From: Synechococcus sp. AG-679-D13 | GTDB lineage: Bacteria; Cyanobacteriota; Cyanobacteriia; PCC-6307; Cyanobiaceae | Assembly (NCBI GenBank): GCA_003210735.1 | Contig: QCUM01000006.1 | Coordinates: 1 to 64,000, forward strand | DNA length: 64,000 nucleotides | Direction: 5' to 3' | Shown: piece after piece, positions 17,190-26,077 of the stretch | Layout: the number at the start of each line of letters is the position of its first letter | Numbering within the stretch: the stretch's first letter is position 1 | The notes under the pieces: generated by a model | What the model was told of the DNA's origin: nothing | What the model saw: only the letters and a program-made list of their open reading frames with translations | The model's database searches: none | Position numbers and translations under genes: made by a program

Positions 17190-19207
17190 AGCTGCAGTTC
17201 GCCCCGATCAGGGTCCACATGCGCCACGGTCATGGACAGGGTCTGACCAGGGGTAGGGTCCGCACCCTGAGCAACACCCACCAGATCCATCGCCAGATCA
17301 GACACATGGACAAGGGCCAGACGCTCCTGGGGTCTCAGCCAACGCAGGAAGATTACCGACCAGCTCTGGTCACGGTGGCGAGCCAACCAGACCTGCTGCC
17401 AGTGGCGTTGATCTTCCCGGGCGATCTGGACGGATTGACGCAGGGGATCACCGAGGTCATCGATCAGTTCCCCAAGCCGTTCCTCCGGAAGCACCGCTGT
17501 CCCCGCGAGCTGGGCAAGGATCTGTCGATGGGTCACGAGATCGGCATAACGGCGGATCGGTGAGGTGGCCTGCACATAGGACGGAAGCCCAAGGCTGAAG
17601 TGGGGCATCGGACGGGTGCCCTGAACACCGCGACTTAAACAGCGTTTGATGGCTGCATCCTGAGCAGGTCCCTCTGGAATCCGCTCCAGCTCCTCCGTTG
17701 TCGGCAGGGTTGCCATGGGCTGACTGCGAAACGGCAGGGCCAACCCGTGCTCCTGACCAAAGCCGGCCACAACCGAACCCATCAGCAGCATGGCTTCACT
17801 GACCAGCAGCCTGGCCGGCGAGGGTTCGGTCACATGAACCTCCAGCTCACCGTCTCGCAGACGAAACCGTCCTTCGGGTCGATCGAACAAAACCGCACCC
17901 CGTGATCGACGCCAGCGATGACGTCGGTTCATGAGATTGGCCAGATCCGCCAGGGATTCATCCCCCGGAGGCGCCAGTTCGATCAGTTCATCACCATCGG
18001 CATAGGTCAGGCCGTATCGCGGCCGGATCCAGCTGCGAACAATGCGATGAGCGGTGACCTCACCACTGTCATCGAGCTGAACAGCAACACTCAAAGCCGC
18101 ACACTGTTGGCCAGCACGCAGGCTCAAAGGTCCCGCCGCAAGACTGAGAGGGAGCATCGGTATGACGCCATCCGCCAGATACAGGCTCGTGCCCCGTCGT
18201 TTGGCCTCGAGATCCAGCGGCGATCCTGGATCGATCAGACGGGATGGATCGGCAATGTGAATCCAAATCCAGCAGCCGTCATCACGTTGTTCGTAGGAGA
18301 GTGCATCATCGATTTCCTTCGTGCCTGAATCATCGAGGCTGTAACTGGCAAGACCGGTGAGATCGTGTCGCTCTGCGTCTCCAGGACGATCGGAATCAGC
18401 CAGGGCAACCAGCCGCTCTGCCTCCTGCTCCAGTGCCGAGGGAAAGTGCCTGGACCATGGGCTGTTGCTGAGACTGAGCGGTTGGTCCGGATCCAAAAGA
18501 CAACGCACCACAAGCCACTGACGAAGGTCGGCGGCCTCACTCCCGATTTGCAGGGAAGCCGACCATCGCTTCAGATCAGGGTCCTCGCTGACCGCGGCCG
18601 GCTGAGTGCTCAACAGGGTGAGCCAGTGCTCGATCAACACCCACCATTGCGGATCGAGTGCTTCACGTTCCTGTTCAGACCATGGGTGTTGAAGACGCAG
18701 CAGCTCCAACTGACGTTGCTCATGCTGAACAGCCTGACGTTCGGAACGGCGTTGCTGGCGCAACCGGACGCGCTCATCAGCGGTCAGGGGTTGGACGAGA
18801 CGATCGCGTCGCCAGCGGAACAGAGACTGAGGTTCCTGCAACCAGGTCCAAACAGCAGCAATCCCCGGAAGGGAGATCGGGTCCTGGAGCAACTCGCAGA
18901 ACTCGATCAGGTTCAGCCTTGAACTCCCATCGGGCCCATCTTCTACGAGTAGCTGCCAGGCTTCGATGAGGCTCCGCGATGTCGGAGCGAAGGATTGAAC
19001 CTCCTCTGGCGAGGGAAGAGGCTGGGAGGACAGTTCTCCAGTGGAATCAACGGGAACCAACTCCCGAAGCGGCAAGTCCTGGTCGCGTCGTTGACCTCCA
19101 AATGAAACAACCGCCTTGCTGCCCTTGATGGACAGAAGACGGCCGATGAGCGGAGAACCCTTGAGGACGACCGCAATGGTGTCCCCGGGATGGAAGGACT
19201 GGTTCAA
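17177..19207 (-). CDS. Ribonuclease II family exoribonuclease (RNB domain)
   Basis: This 3'-5' hydrolytic exoribonuclease has its catalytic RNB domain marked by SLDDSGTKEIDDALS (three aspartates for Mg2+), HIADPSRLIDPGSPLD and the late YVQATSPIRRYADLVTHRQ. The C-terminal S1-like part is short. The frame opens at 19264 inside rpsR; a TTG at 19207, 11 nt after the rpsR stop, gives about 676 residues starting with a plausible small beta-domain. The start is therefore inferred. The rpmG-rpsR-rnb order suggests coupling of RNA decay with translation genes in one minus-strand operon. Confidence 0.9.
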   Translation of the reverse strand: MNQSFHPGDTIAVVLKGSPLIGRLLSIKGSKAVVSFGGQRRDQDLPLRELVPVDSTGELSSQPLPSPEEVQSFAPTSRSLIEAWQLLVEDGPDGSSRLNLIEFCELLQDPISLPGIAAVWTWLQEPQSLFRWRRDRLVQPLTADERVRLRQQRRSERQAVQHEQRQLELLRLQHPWSEQEREALDPQWWVLIEHWLTLLSTQPAAVSEDPDLKRWSASLQIGSEAADLRQWLVVRCLLDPDQPLSLSNSPWSRHFPSALEQEAERLVALADSDRPGDAERHDLTGLASYSLDDSGTKEIDDALSYEQRDDGCWIWIHIADPSRLIDPGSPLDLEAKRRGTSLYLADGVIPMLPLSLAAGPLSLRAGQQCAALSVAVQLDDSGEVTAHRIVRSWIRPRYGLTYADGDELIELAPPGDESLADLANLMNRRHRWRRSRGAVLFDRPEGRFRLRDGELEVHVTEPSPARLLVSEAMLLMGSVVAGFGQEHGLALPFRSQPMATLPTTEELERIPEGPAQDAAIKRCLSRGVQGTRPMPHFSLGLPSYVQATSPIRRYADLVTHRQILAQLAGTAVLPEERLGELIDDLGDPLRQSVQIAREDQRHWQQVWLARHRDQSWSVIFLRWLRPQERLALVHVSDLAMDLVGVAQGADPTPGQTLSMTVAHVDPDRGELQLQFA

Positions 19208-19217
19208 CGAGGCTGGG

Positions 19218-19439
19218 TCAACCCTCGGGATTGACGAAGGGCAGCAGAGCAACAATTCGAGCACGCTTCACCGCATTGGTGAGATCGCGCTGTTGTTTTG
19301 CCGTCAGACCGGTCAGACGACGGGGAAGAATCTTGCCGCGTTCAGTGATGAACTTCTTCAGCAGATCCACATCCTTGTAATCGATGGGATCGCCGGGCTT
19401 GATCGGGGAAAGACGCTTCTTGAAGAAGGAGCTGGACAT
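19218..19439 (-). CDS. rpsR: 30S ribosomal protein S18
   Basis: The 73-residue protein contains the S18 core [23 protein letters not shown] followed by [20 protein letters not shown]18 binds 16S rRNA with S6 on the platform of the small subunit. It lies 38 nt downstream of rpmG, the order usual in cyanobacteria and plastids, and immediately upstream of the RNase II gene. Confidence 0.97.
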
Positions 19440-19477
19440 GAATCAGGAACAGTTGAAAAGCGGTGTGAGCAAAGGGC

Positions 19478-19678
19478 TCACTTGATCTCCTTATGGAGAG
19501 TCATCTTGTTGAGTTGAGGGCAGAACTTCATCAGCTCAAGCCTTTCAGTGGTGTTCCGGCGATTCTTCTCAGTCGTGTAACGGGACACGCCGGGAGAGCG
19601 CTTTTCGGAAGCGGGAACGGACCGGCATTCGGTGCACTCGAGGGTGACAACGATCCGGACGCCCTTGTTCTTGGCCAT
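19478..19678 (-). CDS. rpmG: 50S ribosomal protein L33
   Basis: L33 of 66 residues starting [20 protein letters not shown] at 19678. An in-frame ATG further upstream (19720) adds 14 residues not seen in L33. The zinc-ribbon is incomplete: ECTEC is present, but the second pair is reduced to a single Cys (KFCPQLNK), as in many cyanobacterial L33 proteins. It heads the rpmG-rpsR-RNase II operon and is divergent from pheT. Confidence 0.96.
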   Translation of the reverse strand: MAKNKGVRIVVTLECTECRSVPASEKRSPGVSRYTTEKNRRNTTERLELMKFCPQLNKMTLHKEIK

Positions 19679-19794
19679 AAAGGACGTAGCGCCGCAGGTG
19701 CGAAGCGAATTGACAAACAAAGAGCTTACCTGGCGACGATCCGTGGCCCATCACCAAGCACTTCCTAAGATCACGCGCCGTTCTCGCGCTCCTC

Positions 19795-22239
19795 ATGCGG
19801 GTCTCCCTGTCCTGGCTGAATGAACTCGTCCAGGTGAACGAGCCTGTGCAGGAGCTGGCTCAACGACTGTCAATGGCCGGCTTCGAGGAAGAGGAGATCG
19901 ACGACATTTCCGCCCTGGCTCAGGGGGTGGTGATCGGGTTCGTGAAGGAGAAGGACAAGCATCCGAATGCCGACAAACTGAGTGTCTGCCAGGTGGATGT
20001 GGGCGGCCCGGAACCGATCCAGATCGTTTGCGGTGCTGGAAATGTGCGGGCGGGCATCCATGTGCCTGTGGCCATGGTGGGCGCTGTTCTGCCCTCAGCC
20101 AATCTCACGATCAAAGCTGGAGAGCTCCGCGGGGTTGCCAGCAACGGCATGATCTGCTCGTTGTCGGAACTGGGTCTGGCCAGTGATTCCGATGGCATTG
20201 CGGTGCTGGATGAACTCGAGACCGATCTCCCCGCCCTCGGCCAGCCCGTTGCCGCAGTGCTCGGCCTGGATGACACGGTTCTCGACCTTGCGATCACAGC
20301 GAACCGACCTGATGGTCTGTCGATGGTTGGGATCGCCCGTGAGGTGGCTGCTCTGACGGGGGGAGAGCTCTCACTTCCTGCACTCGATTTGGTTCCACAA
20401 CACGAACCGCTGCAGACGACGGCCGAAAGCGCCGAAGCAATGACAGCCGGTGGCCTCTACGGCATCAGCCTGATCGAAGCCGTAGACGGCAGCGATGCCT
20501 CGCCAGCCTGGGTACAGCGTCGCCTCAGTCGAGCCGGGATCAACCAGGTGAATGCCGTGGTGGACATCACCAATGTGGTGATGCTCGAGCAGGGGCAACC
20601 CCTGCACGCCTTCGATGCGGAAGCGCTGGAGCGCATCACGGGCAAAACGGTGGAAGCTGCGAGCTTTGGACTGCGTCAGGCCCTGGAAGGGGAAACATTC
20701 ACCGGACTGGACGACCGTGAACTGACTCTTGATGGGCGGGCACAGGTGGTGACCTGCCATGACCATCCCATCGCGCTTGCCGGCGTGATGGGAAGCAAGG
20801 CCAGCGGTGTGGGCGCCGCAACCAACAGGATCTGGCTGGAATCCGCCATGTTCAGCCCTGTCTCCGTACGGACCACGGCCCGTTCGGTTGGTCTTCGCAC
20901 CGATGCCAGCGCTCGGTTCGAAAAAGGCCTGCCAAAGGACATCACCCTCGCGTGTTCTGTTCGAGCCCTGGAACTGCTCAGTGCACAGTTCGACTGTTCC
21001 CTGAAGGGACGATGGGTCTGCGGTGCGCTTGAAGCCGATGCCGCGCCGGTCCCCCTTCGTCGTCAGGCTCTGCACCGCCTGCTGGGACCACTGGTTGCTG
21101 ACAACAGCGAAGAGCGCTTGCCGGATGCCGACATCGAACGCTGTCTCTCCGCTCTCGGTTGCCAACTTTCCAGCACGACCGAGGGATGGTCTGTGGTGGC
21201 GCCCCCGGCACGACGACTGGACCTCGCTCGAGAGATTGATCTGGTCGAAGAAGTCGCAAGGCTTGTTGGTTTCGATCGCTTCGGATCAACGTTGCCCCAT
21301 CCGATTGCCCCCGGTGCACTCACGCCTCAGCAACAGGCGGAACGACAGTTGCGACGCTTGCTCTCAGCGACCGGTCTTCAGGAGATCACAACCCTGTCAC
21401 TGGTTGGTGGAGATGCCGGCCAACAGCGAATTGCCATCAGCAATCCGCTGTTGGCCGAGACCAGCCATCTCCGCACCAATCTCTGGGAAGAACATCTCTC
21501 TGTTTGCGTCAGGAATCTCAAGGCGTCACAGGAGGGGTGCTGGGTGTTCGAGATCGGCACCACCTACAACGGAAGTCCAACTGAGGTCGTCGAGACCCGT
21601 GAACTGTGTGGAGTGATGAGTGGTGAGAGACGCATGGAGCGCTGGATGAACAGCGGGAAACCGGTGCCCCTCAACTACTTCACAGCTCGGGGACGTCTTG
21701 CAGAAGTGATGCAGGCGCTCAAGTTGGAGCTGAGCGACCGACGCCTTGAAGACGATCCGAGGCTGCATCCGGGTCGTGCAGCAACACTCGTGCTCGAAGG
21801 ACGGCCACTGGGCTGCTTTGGACAGTTGCACCCCGAACTTGCTGCCCAACAGGATCTGCCGGAAGCCACCTACCTCTTCGAATTGGATCTGCAGCGTCTC
21901 CTCGATGCCGCTACTCGCTCCAATCGTTGGACCCCAGCGTTCAAGCCCTTTGCCACTGTTCCAGCGAGTGAACGAGATCTGGCCATTGTGGTGAACCGAT
22001 CAATCGCGGCCAGTGATCTGGCCCAGTGCATGCGCAAGGCAGGAAAACCCCTGCTGGAGGCCGTCACCCTGATCGATCGCTTTGAAGGTGAACAGGTGGG
22101 TGAAGGAATGGCCAGCCAGGCCTTCCGCCTGCGTTATCGCGGCAAATCAGAAACGCTGAAAGAGGAGCAGGTGGCACCGGTGCACGAAAAAATTCGCCAG
22201 GCCCTGGTGAAGCAGTTCTCTGCCGATCTCAGGAGCTAA
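19795..22239 (+). CDS. pheT: Phenylalanyl-tRNA synthetase beta subunit
   Basis: The 814-residue beta chain has all expected domains: an N-terminal tRNA-binding EMAP-like domain (about 40-150), the B3/B4 editing domain (about 215-395), B5, a class II-like catalytic fold with inactive motifs (about 480-690), and the C-terminal ferredoxin-fold anticodon-binding domain (about 720-814). It forms an alpha2-beta2 enzyme with PheS, which is not in this window. Its TAA overlaps the rlmD stop by 4 nt. Confidence 0.97.
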   Translation: MRVSLSWLNELVQVNEPVQELAQRLSMAGFEEEEIDDISALAQGVVIGFVKEKDKHPNADKLSVCQVDVGGPEPIQIVCGAGNVRAGIHVPVAMVGAVLPSANLTIKAGELRGVASNGMICSLSELGLASDSDGIAVLDELETDLPALGQPVAAVLGLDDTVLDLAITANRPDGLSMVGIAREVAALTGGELSLPALDLVPQHEPLQTTAESAEAMTAGGLYGISLIEAVDGSDASPAWVQRRLSRAGINQVNAVVDITNVVMLEQGQPLHAFDAEALERITGKTVEAASFGLRQALEGETFTGLDDRELTLDGRAQVVTCHDHPIALAGVMGSKASGVGAATNRIWLESAMFSPVSVRTTARSVGLRTDASARFEKGLPKDITLACSVRALELLSAQFDCSLKGRWVCGALEADAAPVPLRRQALHRLLGPLVADNSEERLPDADIERCLSALGCQLSSTTEGWSVVAPPARRLDLAREIDLVEEVARLVGFDRFGSTLPHPIAPGALTPQQQAERQLRRLLSATGLQEITTLSLVGGDAGQQRIAISNPLLAETSHLRTNLWEEHLSVCVRNLKASQEGCWVFEIGTTYNGSPTEVVETRELCGVMSGERRMERWMNSGKPVPLNYFTARGRLAEVMQALKLELSDRRLEDDPRLHPGRAATLVLEGRPLGCFGQLHPELAAQQDLPEATYLFELDLQRLLDAATRSNRWTPAFKPFATVPASERDLAIVVNRSIAASDLAQCMRKAGKPLLEAVTLIDRFEGEQVGEGMASQAFRLRYRGKSETLKEEQVAPVHEKIRQALVKQFSADLRS

Positions 22240-23630
22240 CGGATCCGTCTCAGCAGAGCCAGGTTCTCCAAATGCGTGGTTTGCGGGAAGAAATCAATCG
22301 GCTGCAGCTGTTCCAGGGCGTAACACCCCTGGGGACCTAAAAGTCTGTTGAGATCGCGCGCCTGAGTTGCGACGTTGCAACTCAGATACGCCACCAGCTC
22401 TGGTGGGTGCTCAAGGATGGCATCCACCACGGAGGCATCCAGGCCACGGCGAGGAGGGTCCACCACAAGTGCCGAGCATGCGTTCAGCTCTGCGCGCAAC
22501 AGCTTGGCCACATCGCCTGCCACGAAGGCTGTGCGTTCCGCCAGTCCGTTACGAGCGGCGTTCATGCGCGCCTGATCGATCGAATCGGGATTGATCTCAA
22601 TGCCAAAGACCCTCAGACCACGATCAGCCAGCGGAAGACTGATTGTCCCGATGCCGCAGTAGGCATCAATGACGCGACCTGAGGGTGCATGGCTCAATAA
22701 CCAGTCGCCGATGCACTGAACGATCCGTTCAGCCTGAAGGGTGTTGATCTGAAAAAAAGTTGTTGTTGCGAGTTGGAGCGTGAGATCGCAGAACCTTTCC
22801 ATGATCGAGTTCTCACCACCCAGCAAGTGGGTGGTTGGACCAAGAACCAGATTGGTGCGCTTCGGTTGCAGGTTCAACGTCACGCCGCGGATCTGCGGAA
22901 ACCGCGTCATCCAGGCTTGAGCCATCGACTCCAGCGCTGACCAATGGGATGAACTCACGAGGGTGATCAACACTTCTCCTGTGTGATGACCAATACGAAG
23001 ACCGAGATGGCGCAGAGCATCGCCGGAACTGAGGTCATGGTCCGCTGGAAGAGCGCTGGCGTCGAGATCTTTTTTCAGAGGTTCGATCAAGGCGTCGAGA
23101 CGCGGATCGACGACCGGGCAGCGGTTGAGGTTGACGACCCGATGGGAACCGCGACGGAAATAGCCCATGCGAAGGGAACCGTTCTCGGCGCGACGCAGGG
23201 GAATCAGAGCCCTGTTGCGATATCCGAAGCCTTCGTCTGGAGCCATTACCGGTTTGACCGGATGACTGACAGATCCAATGCGCTGCATAGCCTCCGTCAG
23301 GACCCCTTGCTTCCAATCGAGTTGGGATGGTTCATCGACGTGCTGAAGGGTGCAGCCCCCACAGTCACTGGCCAGGATGCAGGGGGGTTTGCGTCGAGCG
23401 TTGGACTGCGTGCGCCGCTGCATCAGACGACTCAACCAGCGGGACTTGCTGCGTTGCTGTAACTGGACCGACGCTGATTCTCCTGGGAGCAATCCCGGAA
23501 CCACAATCACCCAGTTGTTCCATCGAGCCAGACCATTCCCATCCCGATCCAGGTCGATTGCCTCGAGTTCCACCACCAATCCAGGTTTTGGCGTGGCGGT
23601 CTCGTCCGCTGTGCCATGGGACTTAGGCAT
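22236..23630 (-). CDS. rlmD: 23S rRNA (uracil-5-)-methyltransferase, RlmD/RumA type
   Basis: The 464-residue protein has an N-terminal TRAM RNA-binding domain (about 15-75). The cluster CILASDCGGCTLQH gives three of the four cysteines for a [4Fe-4S] centre. FFQINTLQAERI, DAYCGIGTISLPLA (SAM loop), VDPPRRGLD and YLSCNVAT with the catalytic Cys complete the domain set. It methylates U1939-type positions of 23S rRNA; RlmC/RlmCD specificity cannot be excluded. It is convergent with pheT. Confidence 0.92.
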   Translation of the reverse strand: MPKSHGTADETATPKPGLVVELEAIDLDRDGNGLARWNNWVIVVPGLLPGESASVQLQQRSKSRWLSRLMQRRTQSNARRKPPCILASDCGGCTLQHVDEPSQLDWKQGVLTEAMQRIGSVSHPVKPVMAPDEGFGYRNRALIPLRRAENGSLRMGYFRRGSHRVVNLNRCPVVDPRLDALIEPLKKDLDASALPADHDLSSGDALRHLGLRIGHHTGEVLITLVSSSHWSALESMAQAWMTRFPQIRGVTLNLQPKRTNLVLGPTTHLLGGENSIMERFCDLTLQLATTTFFQINTLQAERIVQCIGDWLLSHAPSGRVIDAYCGIGTISLPLADRGLRVFGIEINPDSIDQARMNAARNGLAERTAFVAGDVAKLLRAELNACSALVVDPPRRGLDASVVDAILEHPPELVAYLSCNVATQARDLNRLLGPQGCYALEQLQPIDFFPQTTHLENLALLRRIR

Positions 23631-23711
23631 TGCAAAGGCGTAACACCGAGGTCTCCATCAGTCAGGTGACCCACTCAAGACCACTAAACTCCACGAAGCC
23701 TGTCCAGTTCC

Positions 23712-24206
23712 ATGAGTGTTGTCCGGGATCTCATCCTTCAGGCCGATGAAGATCTGCGGTATCCCACCAGCGGTGAACTGCGCAGCATGGTGGATTATCT
23801 GGATCAAGGGGCCATGCGGGTCTCGATCGTCAAGGTTCTGACGGAGAACGAGAAGAAAATCGTTGACGAATCCGCCAAGCAGCTGTTCGGCCGTAAACCC
23901 GAATATGTGGCGCCGGGCGGAAATGCCTACGGGCAGAAACAGCGGGCTCAATGCCTGCGGGATTACAGCTGGTATCTGCGACTGGTGACCTACGGCGTGC
24001 TGGCAGGCAGCACAGAAATGATTCAGGAGATCGGTCTTGTCGGCGCCCGAGAGATGTACAACAGCCTCGGTGTTCCGATGCCGGGCATGGTTGAAGCGAT
24101 GAAAACCATGAAAGATGCTTCTTTGGCTTTGCTCTCAGAACAGCAAATCAAATTAGCCAGCCCTTATTTCGATTACCTGATCCAAGGGATGCAGACATCC
24201 ACCTGA
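23712..24206 (+). CDS. apcD: Allophycocyanin alpha-B chain (core terminal emitter)
   Basis: This 164-residue phycobiliprotein binds one phycocyanobilin at C81 in AQCLRDYSWYLR. The N-terminus MSVVRDLILQADEDLRYPTS and the C-terminal LALLSEQQ with PYFDYLIQ match ApcD rather than ApcA or ApcF. ApcD is one of two low-energy emitters of the phycobilisome core and passes energy mainly to photosystem I. It stands alone, away from the apcABC genes, with a terminator 32 nt after the stop. Its presence shows the organism carries phycobilisomes, which excludes Prochlorococcus. Confidence 0.95.
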   Translation: MSVVRDLILQADEDLRYPTSGELRSMVDYLDQGAMRVSIVKVLTENEKKIVDESAKQLFGRKPEYVAPGGNAYGQKQRAQCLRDYSWYLRLVTYGVLAGSTEMIQEIGLVGAREMYNSLGVPMPGMVEAMKTMKDASLALLSEQQIKLASPYFDYLIQGMQTST

Positions 24207-24238
24207 TCTGAACAACGAAATCTGTTGATGTTGTTTGC

Positions 24239-24268
24239 CCCTGGTTGCACCTTGTAACTAGGGTTTTT
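24239..24268 (+). terminator. Rho-independent terminator of apcD
   Basis: CCCTGGTT (24239-24246) pairs with AACTAGGG (24256-24263), giving 8 bp with one G-U and a 9-nt loop, followed at once by TTTTT (24264-24268). It lies 32 nt after the apcD stop. Confidence 0.82.
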
Positions 24269-25026
24269 GATTGTCAGGCCCCGCGAGCACTTTCATAACC
24301 CGCATTCATCGCACATGAGTCTCGTATCTGGACTTTTTACGAGTCTTGAGTGAGACGAATGGAACGAAGGATTGGCTTGCCGGCATCATCTCGATTCAAC
24401 CTGCTGAGCGATCACGTTGAAAGCACTTGCAGCGCATGCATTTATCCAGGACGAGACTCTTAATAAGACCTAACTCGAGTCTCATGCGCGATGCCCGGAA
24501 TGCCTGGGCCGCTGCGCGAGCCATGCTCTTAAGTCAATCAAAACGCATCGAAGCGATGCCCCGTTAACGACTGACAACGCGCAAAGCAGGCAATCAACTT
24601 GCCTGTAGCCAATGGCTCAGCTGGGTCTCAATCTCAGACCAGCAATGAATCTTATCTGCGACAAATGAAGCTCAATTGCAGGCGTATGCAGACCTGGATG
24701 CTTCCAACAGCTTGCGTACCTGTGTCCACAGCAGGTACGCAGGGGGCCAGATCGCAGTGTGAAAGTGTTTTTCAGGAGATGAAATACGCCCCTGGACTGG
24801 ACCTGGACTGTGCATGGCGCTCACAGATGCACCCTTCAGATGAATTCCTTGCAACGTCTCGAAAAAGCGAGAAACAAGAAACAGCTGCACCACCGCAAAC
24901 AAAATCGACTAAAAAATTGCTTTTGACAAATAGACGCCATGACCTTGCCAGGGGAGTCTGAGTCTTAAGCATCTCGCATAAGTCTTTTAACGGGTCACAT
25001 GCCAAGACCAGGATGCAACGCATGAA
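24269..25026. other. Gene-poor 760-nt region rich in GAGTC motifs and hairpins
   Basis: No ORF here has a convincing start, ribosome-binding site or known family. GAGTC or its complement GACTC recurs at about 24317, 24341, 24454, 24476, 24955 and 24961, several copies as GAGTCTCRT/ACGAGACTC inverted pairs. Two tiny ATG frames (24359-24463, 34 aa; 24484-24567, 27 aa) are possible but unsupported. A strong hairpin lies at 24711-24743 and a small one, GCATCG-AAG-CGATGC, at 24545-24559. It could encode a small RNA or hold decayed coding sequence. Confidence 0.5.
24711..24743. repeat. 12-bp inverted repeat (strong hairpin)
   Basis: CTTGCGTACCTG (24711-24722) pairs with CAGGTACGCAGG (24732-24743) with one G-U pair and a 9-nt loop. 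There is no T-run after it, so it is not a classical terminator. It lies in the gene-poor region between apcD and the J-domain gene. Confidence 0.7.
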
Positions 25027-26004
25027 TCACCGCTGTCTGTAGAGCTCGCGAAGGAGTTGATAGGCCTCGTTCAAGCGACGCATTGTTTCGGTGGAACCAC
25101 CAGCGTCTGGGTGCGCCGCCAAAGCCTGAGTTTTATAAGCCTCTCTGATTGAACTCAGCGTCACCGATGCACCCGCCTGGGTCGAGAGAGCCAGGAGCTT
25201 CAACGCACCATGCACGGTCATCGTGGACTCGAGGGTTTCAAAGGAGGTCACCTGCTTGCTGCGACGGAAACGGTTCACAAAACGGCGCACCATCGTGGGC
25301 ATGCGATCAGCCAGTGCAGCGGTTGCGAACGGATCCTCCAACGCTCCTGCAATCACCATGACGCGACCAAGAGAAGGTGAAGCGGAGGACCACCCCTTGC
25401 AGAGCTCCTCCATGGCTGCGTTGGCAGCCGACCATGTGAATGAACGGCCATCACTGGCATCAAGATTGGGCCAGAGATCGCGGGCGAGCCAGAGCATCGA
25501 TGCCTCAACGACAGTCTCACCGGGGGCTTGACCATAAAGAGATCGCCAGTGCTCCTCGGCCACCTGACAAGCGACCTCAAGATCACTGATCGACACCTTG
25601 AGAAGGAGGGGATCGTCAGCCCCATCCTGGATAGGTTTTGGCGAGTGAAGCGTGTCGCGCAACTGTGATGTGCGACGTCGTACAAAGCCAGGCAGATCAA
25701 TGCCACCCGAGGGCTCAGGTGGTGGCTCTATAAACGTTGGCTCCTGATCTGAGCTTGCCGAACGAATCAGCACAAGGCTGCTTGCTTCTGGGACCTGGTC
25801 CTGAACCTGATGGCGATCCTCTGCATTGTCTGCGAGGTCTTCGACCACGTCATCCGAATCGCCAAGCACTCCCTCGAGCAGAATTTCGAGCACCTGGCCT
25901 CTGGAGCGAACTCCGTACTCACCCTTCATCCGGTCGATGAAATCAACCAGGCGCGAGGGAAGTTTGAGACTGATCGCTTTCGGCTTGGAATCCTCGAGGG
26001 TCAA
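25027..26004 (-). CDS. C-terminal J-domain protein with ribbon-helix-helix-like N-terminus
   Basis: The 325-residue protein begins KAISLKLPSRLVDFIDRMKGEYGVRSRGQVLEIL (about 9-42), which reads like a CopG/ribbon-helix-helix DNA-binding unit. A Ser/Pro/acidic linker follows (about 50-110), then a helical middle domain (about 135-265). The protein ends in a J-domain (about 280-325) with SSIREAYKTQALAAHPDAGG, including the HPD motif that stimulates DnaK. Cyanobacteria have several DnaJ-like proteins, but this order is unusual to me. It probably targets Hsp70 to a specific partner or DNA site (inference). Confidence 0.7.
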   Translation of the reverse strand: MTLEDSKPKAISLKLPSRLVDFIDRMKGEYGVRSRGQVLEILLEGVLGDSDDVVEDLADNAEDRHQVQDQVPEASSLVLIRSASSDQEPTFIEPPPEPSGGIDLPGFVRRRTSQLRDTLHSPKPIQDGADDPLLLKVSISDLEVACQVAEEHWRSLYGQAPGETVVEASMLWLARDLWPNLDASDGRSFTWSAANAAMEELCKGWSSASPSLGRVMVIAGALEDPFATAALADRMPTMVRRFVNRFRRSKQVTSFETLESTMTVHGALKLLALSTQAGASVTLSSIREAYKTQALAAHPDAGGSTETMRRLNEAYQLLRELYRQR

Positions 26005-26077
26005 AGGGTCAAGCGTGCTGTCGGACGGTTAACGAGCTTGGCTGCATCGCAGAGGGCTCAGTTGAAGAGGATGAGCT

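Noticed and set aside
24599-24961. 120-aa TTG-initiated frame after apcD
   Set aside because: No ribosome-binding site, a rare start codon, another frame of similar quality through the same DNA, and a hairpin in the middle. Could be decayed, but not a supported gene.
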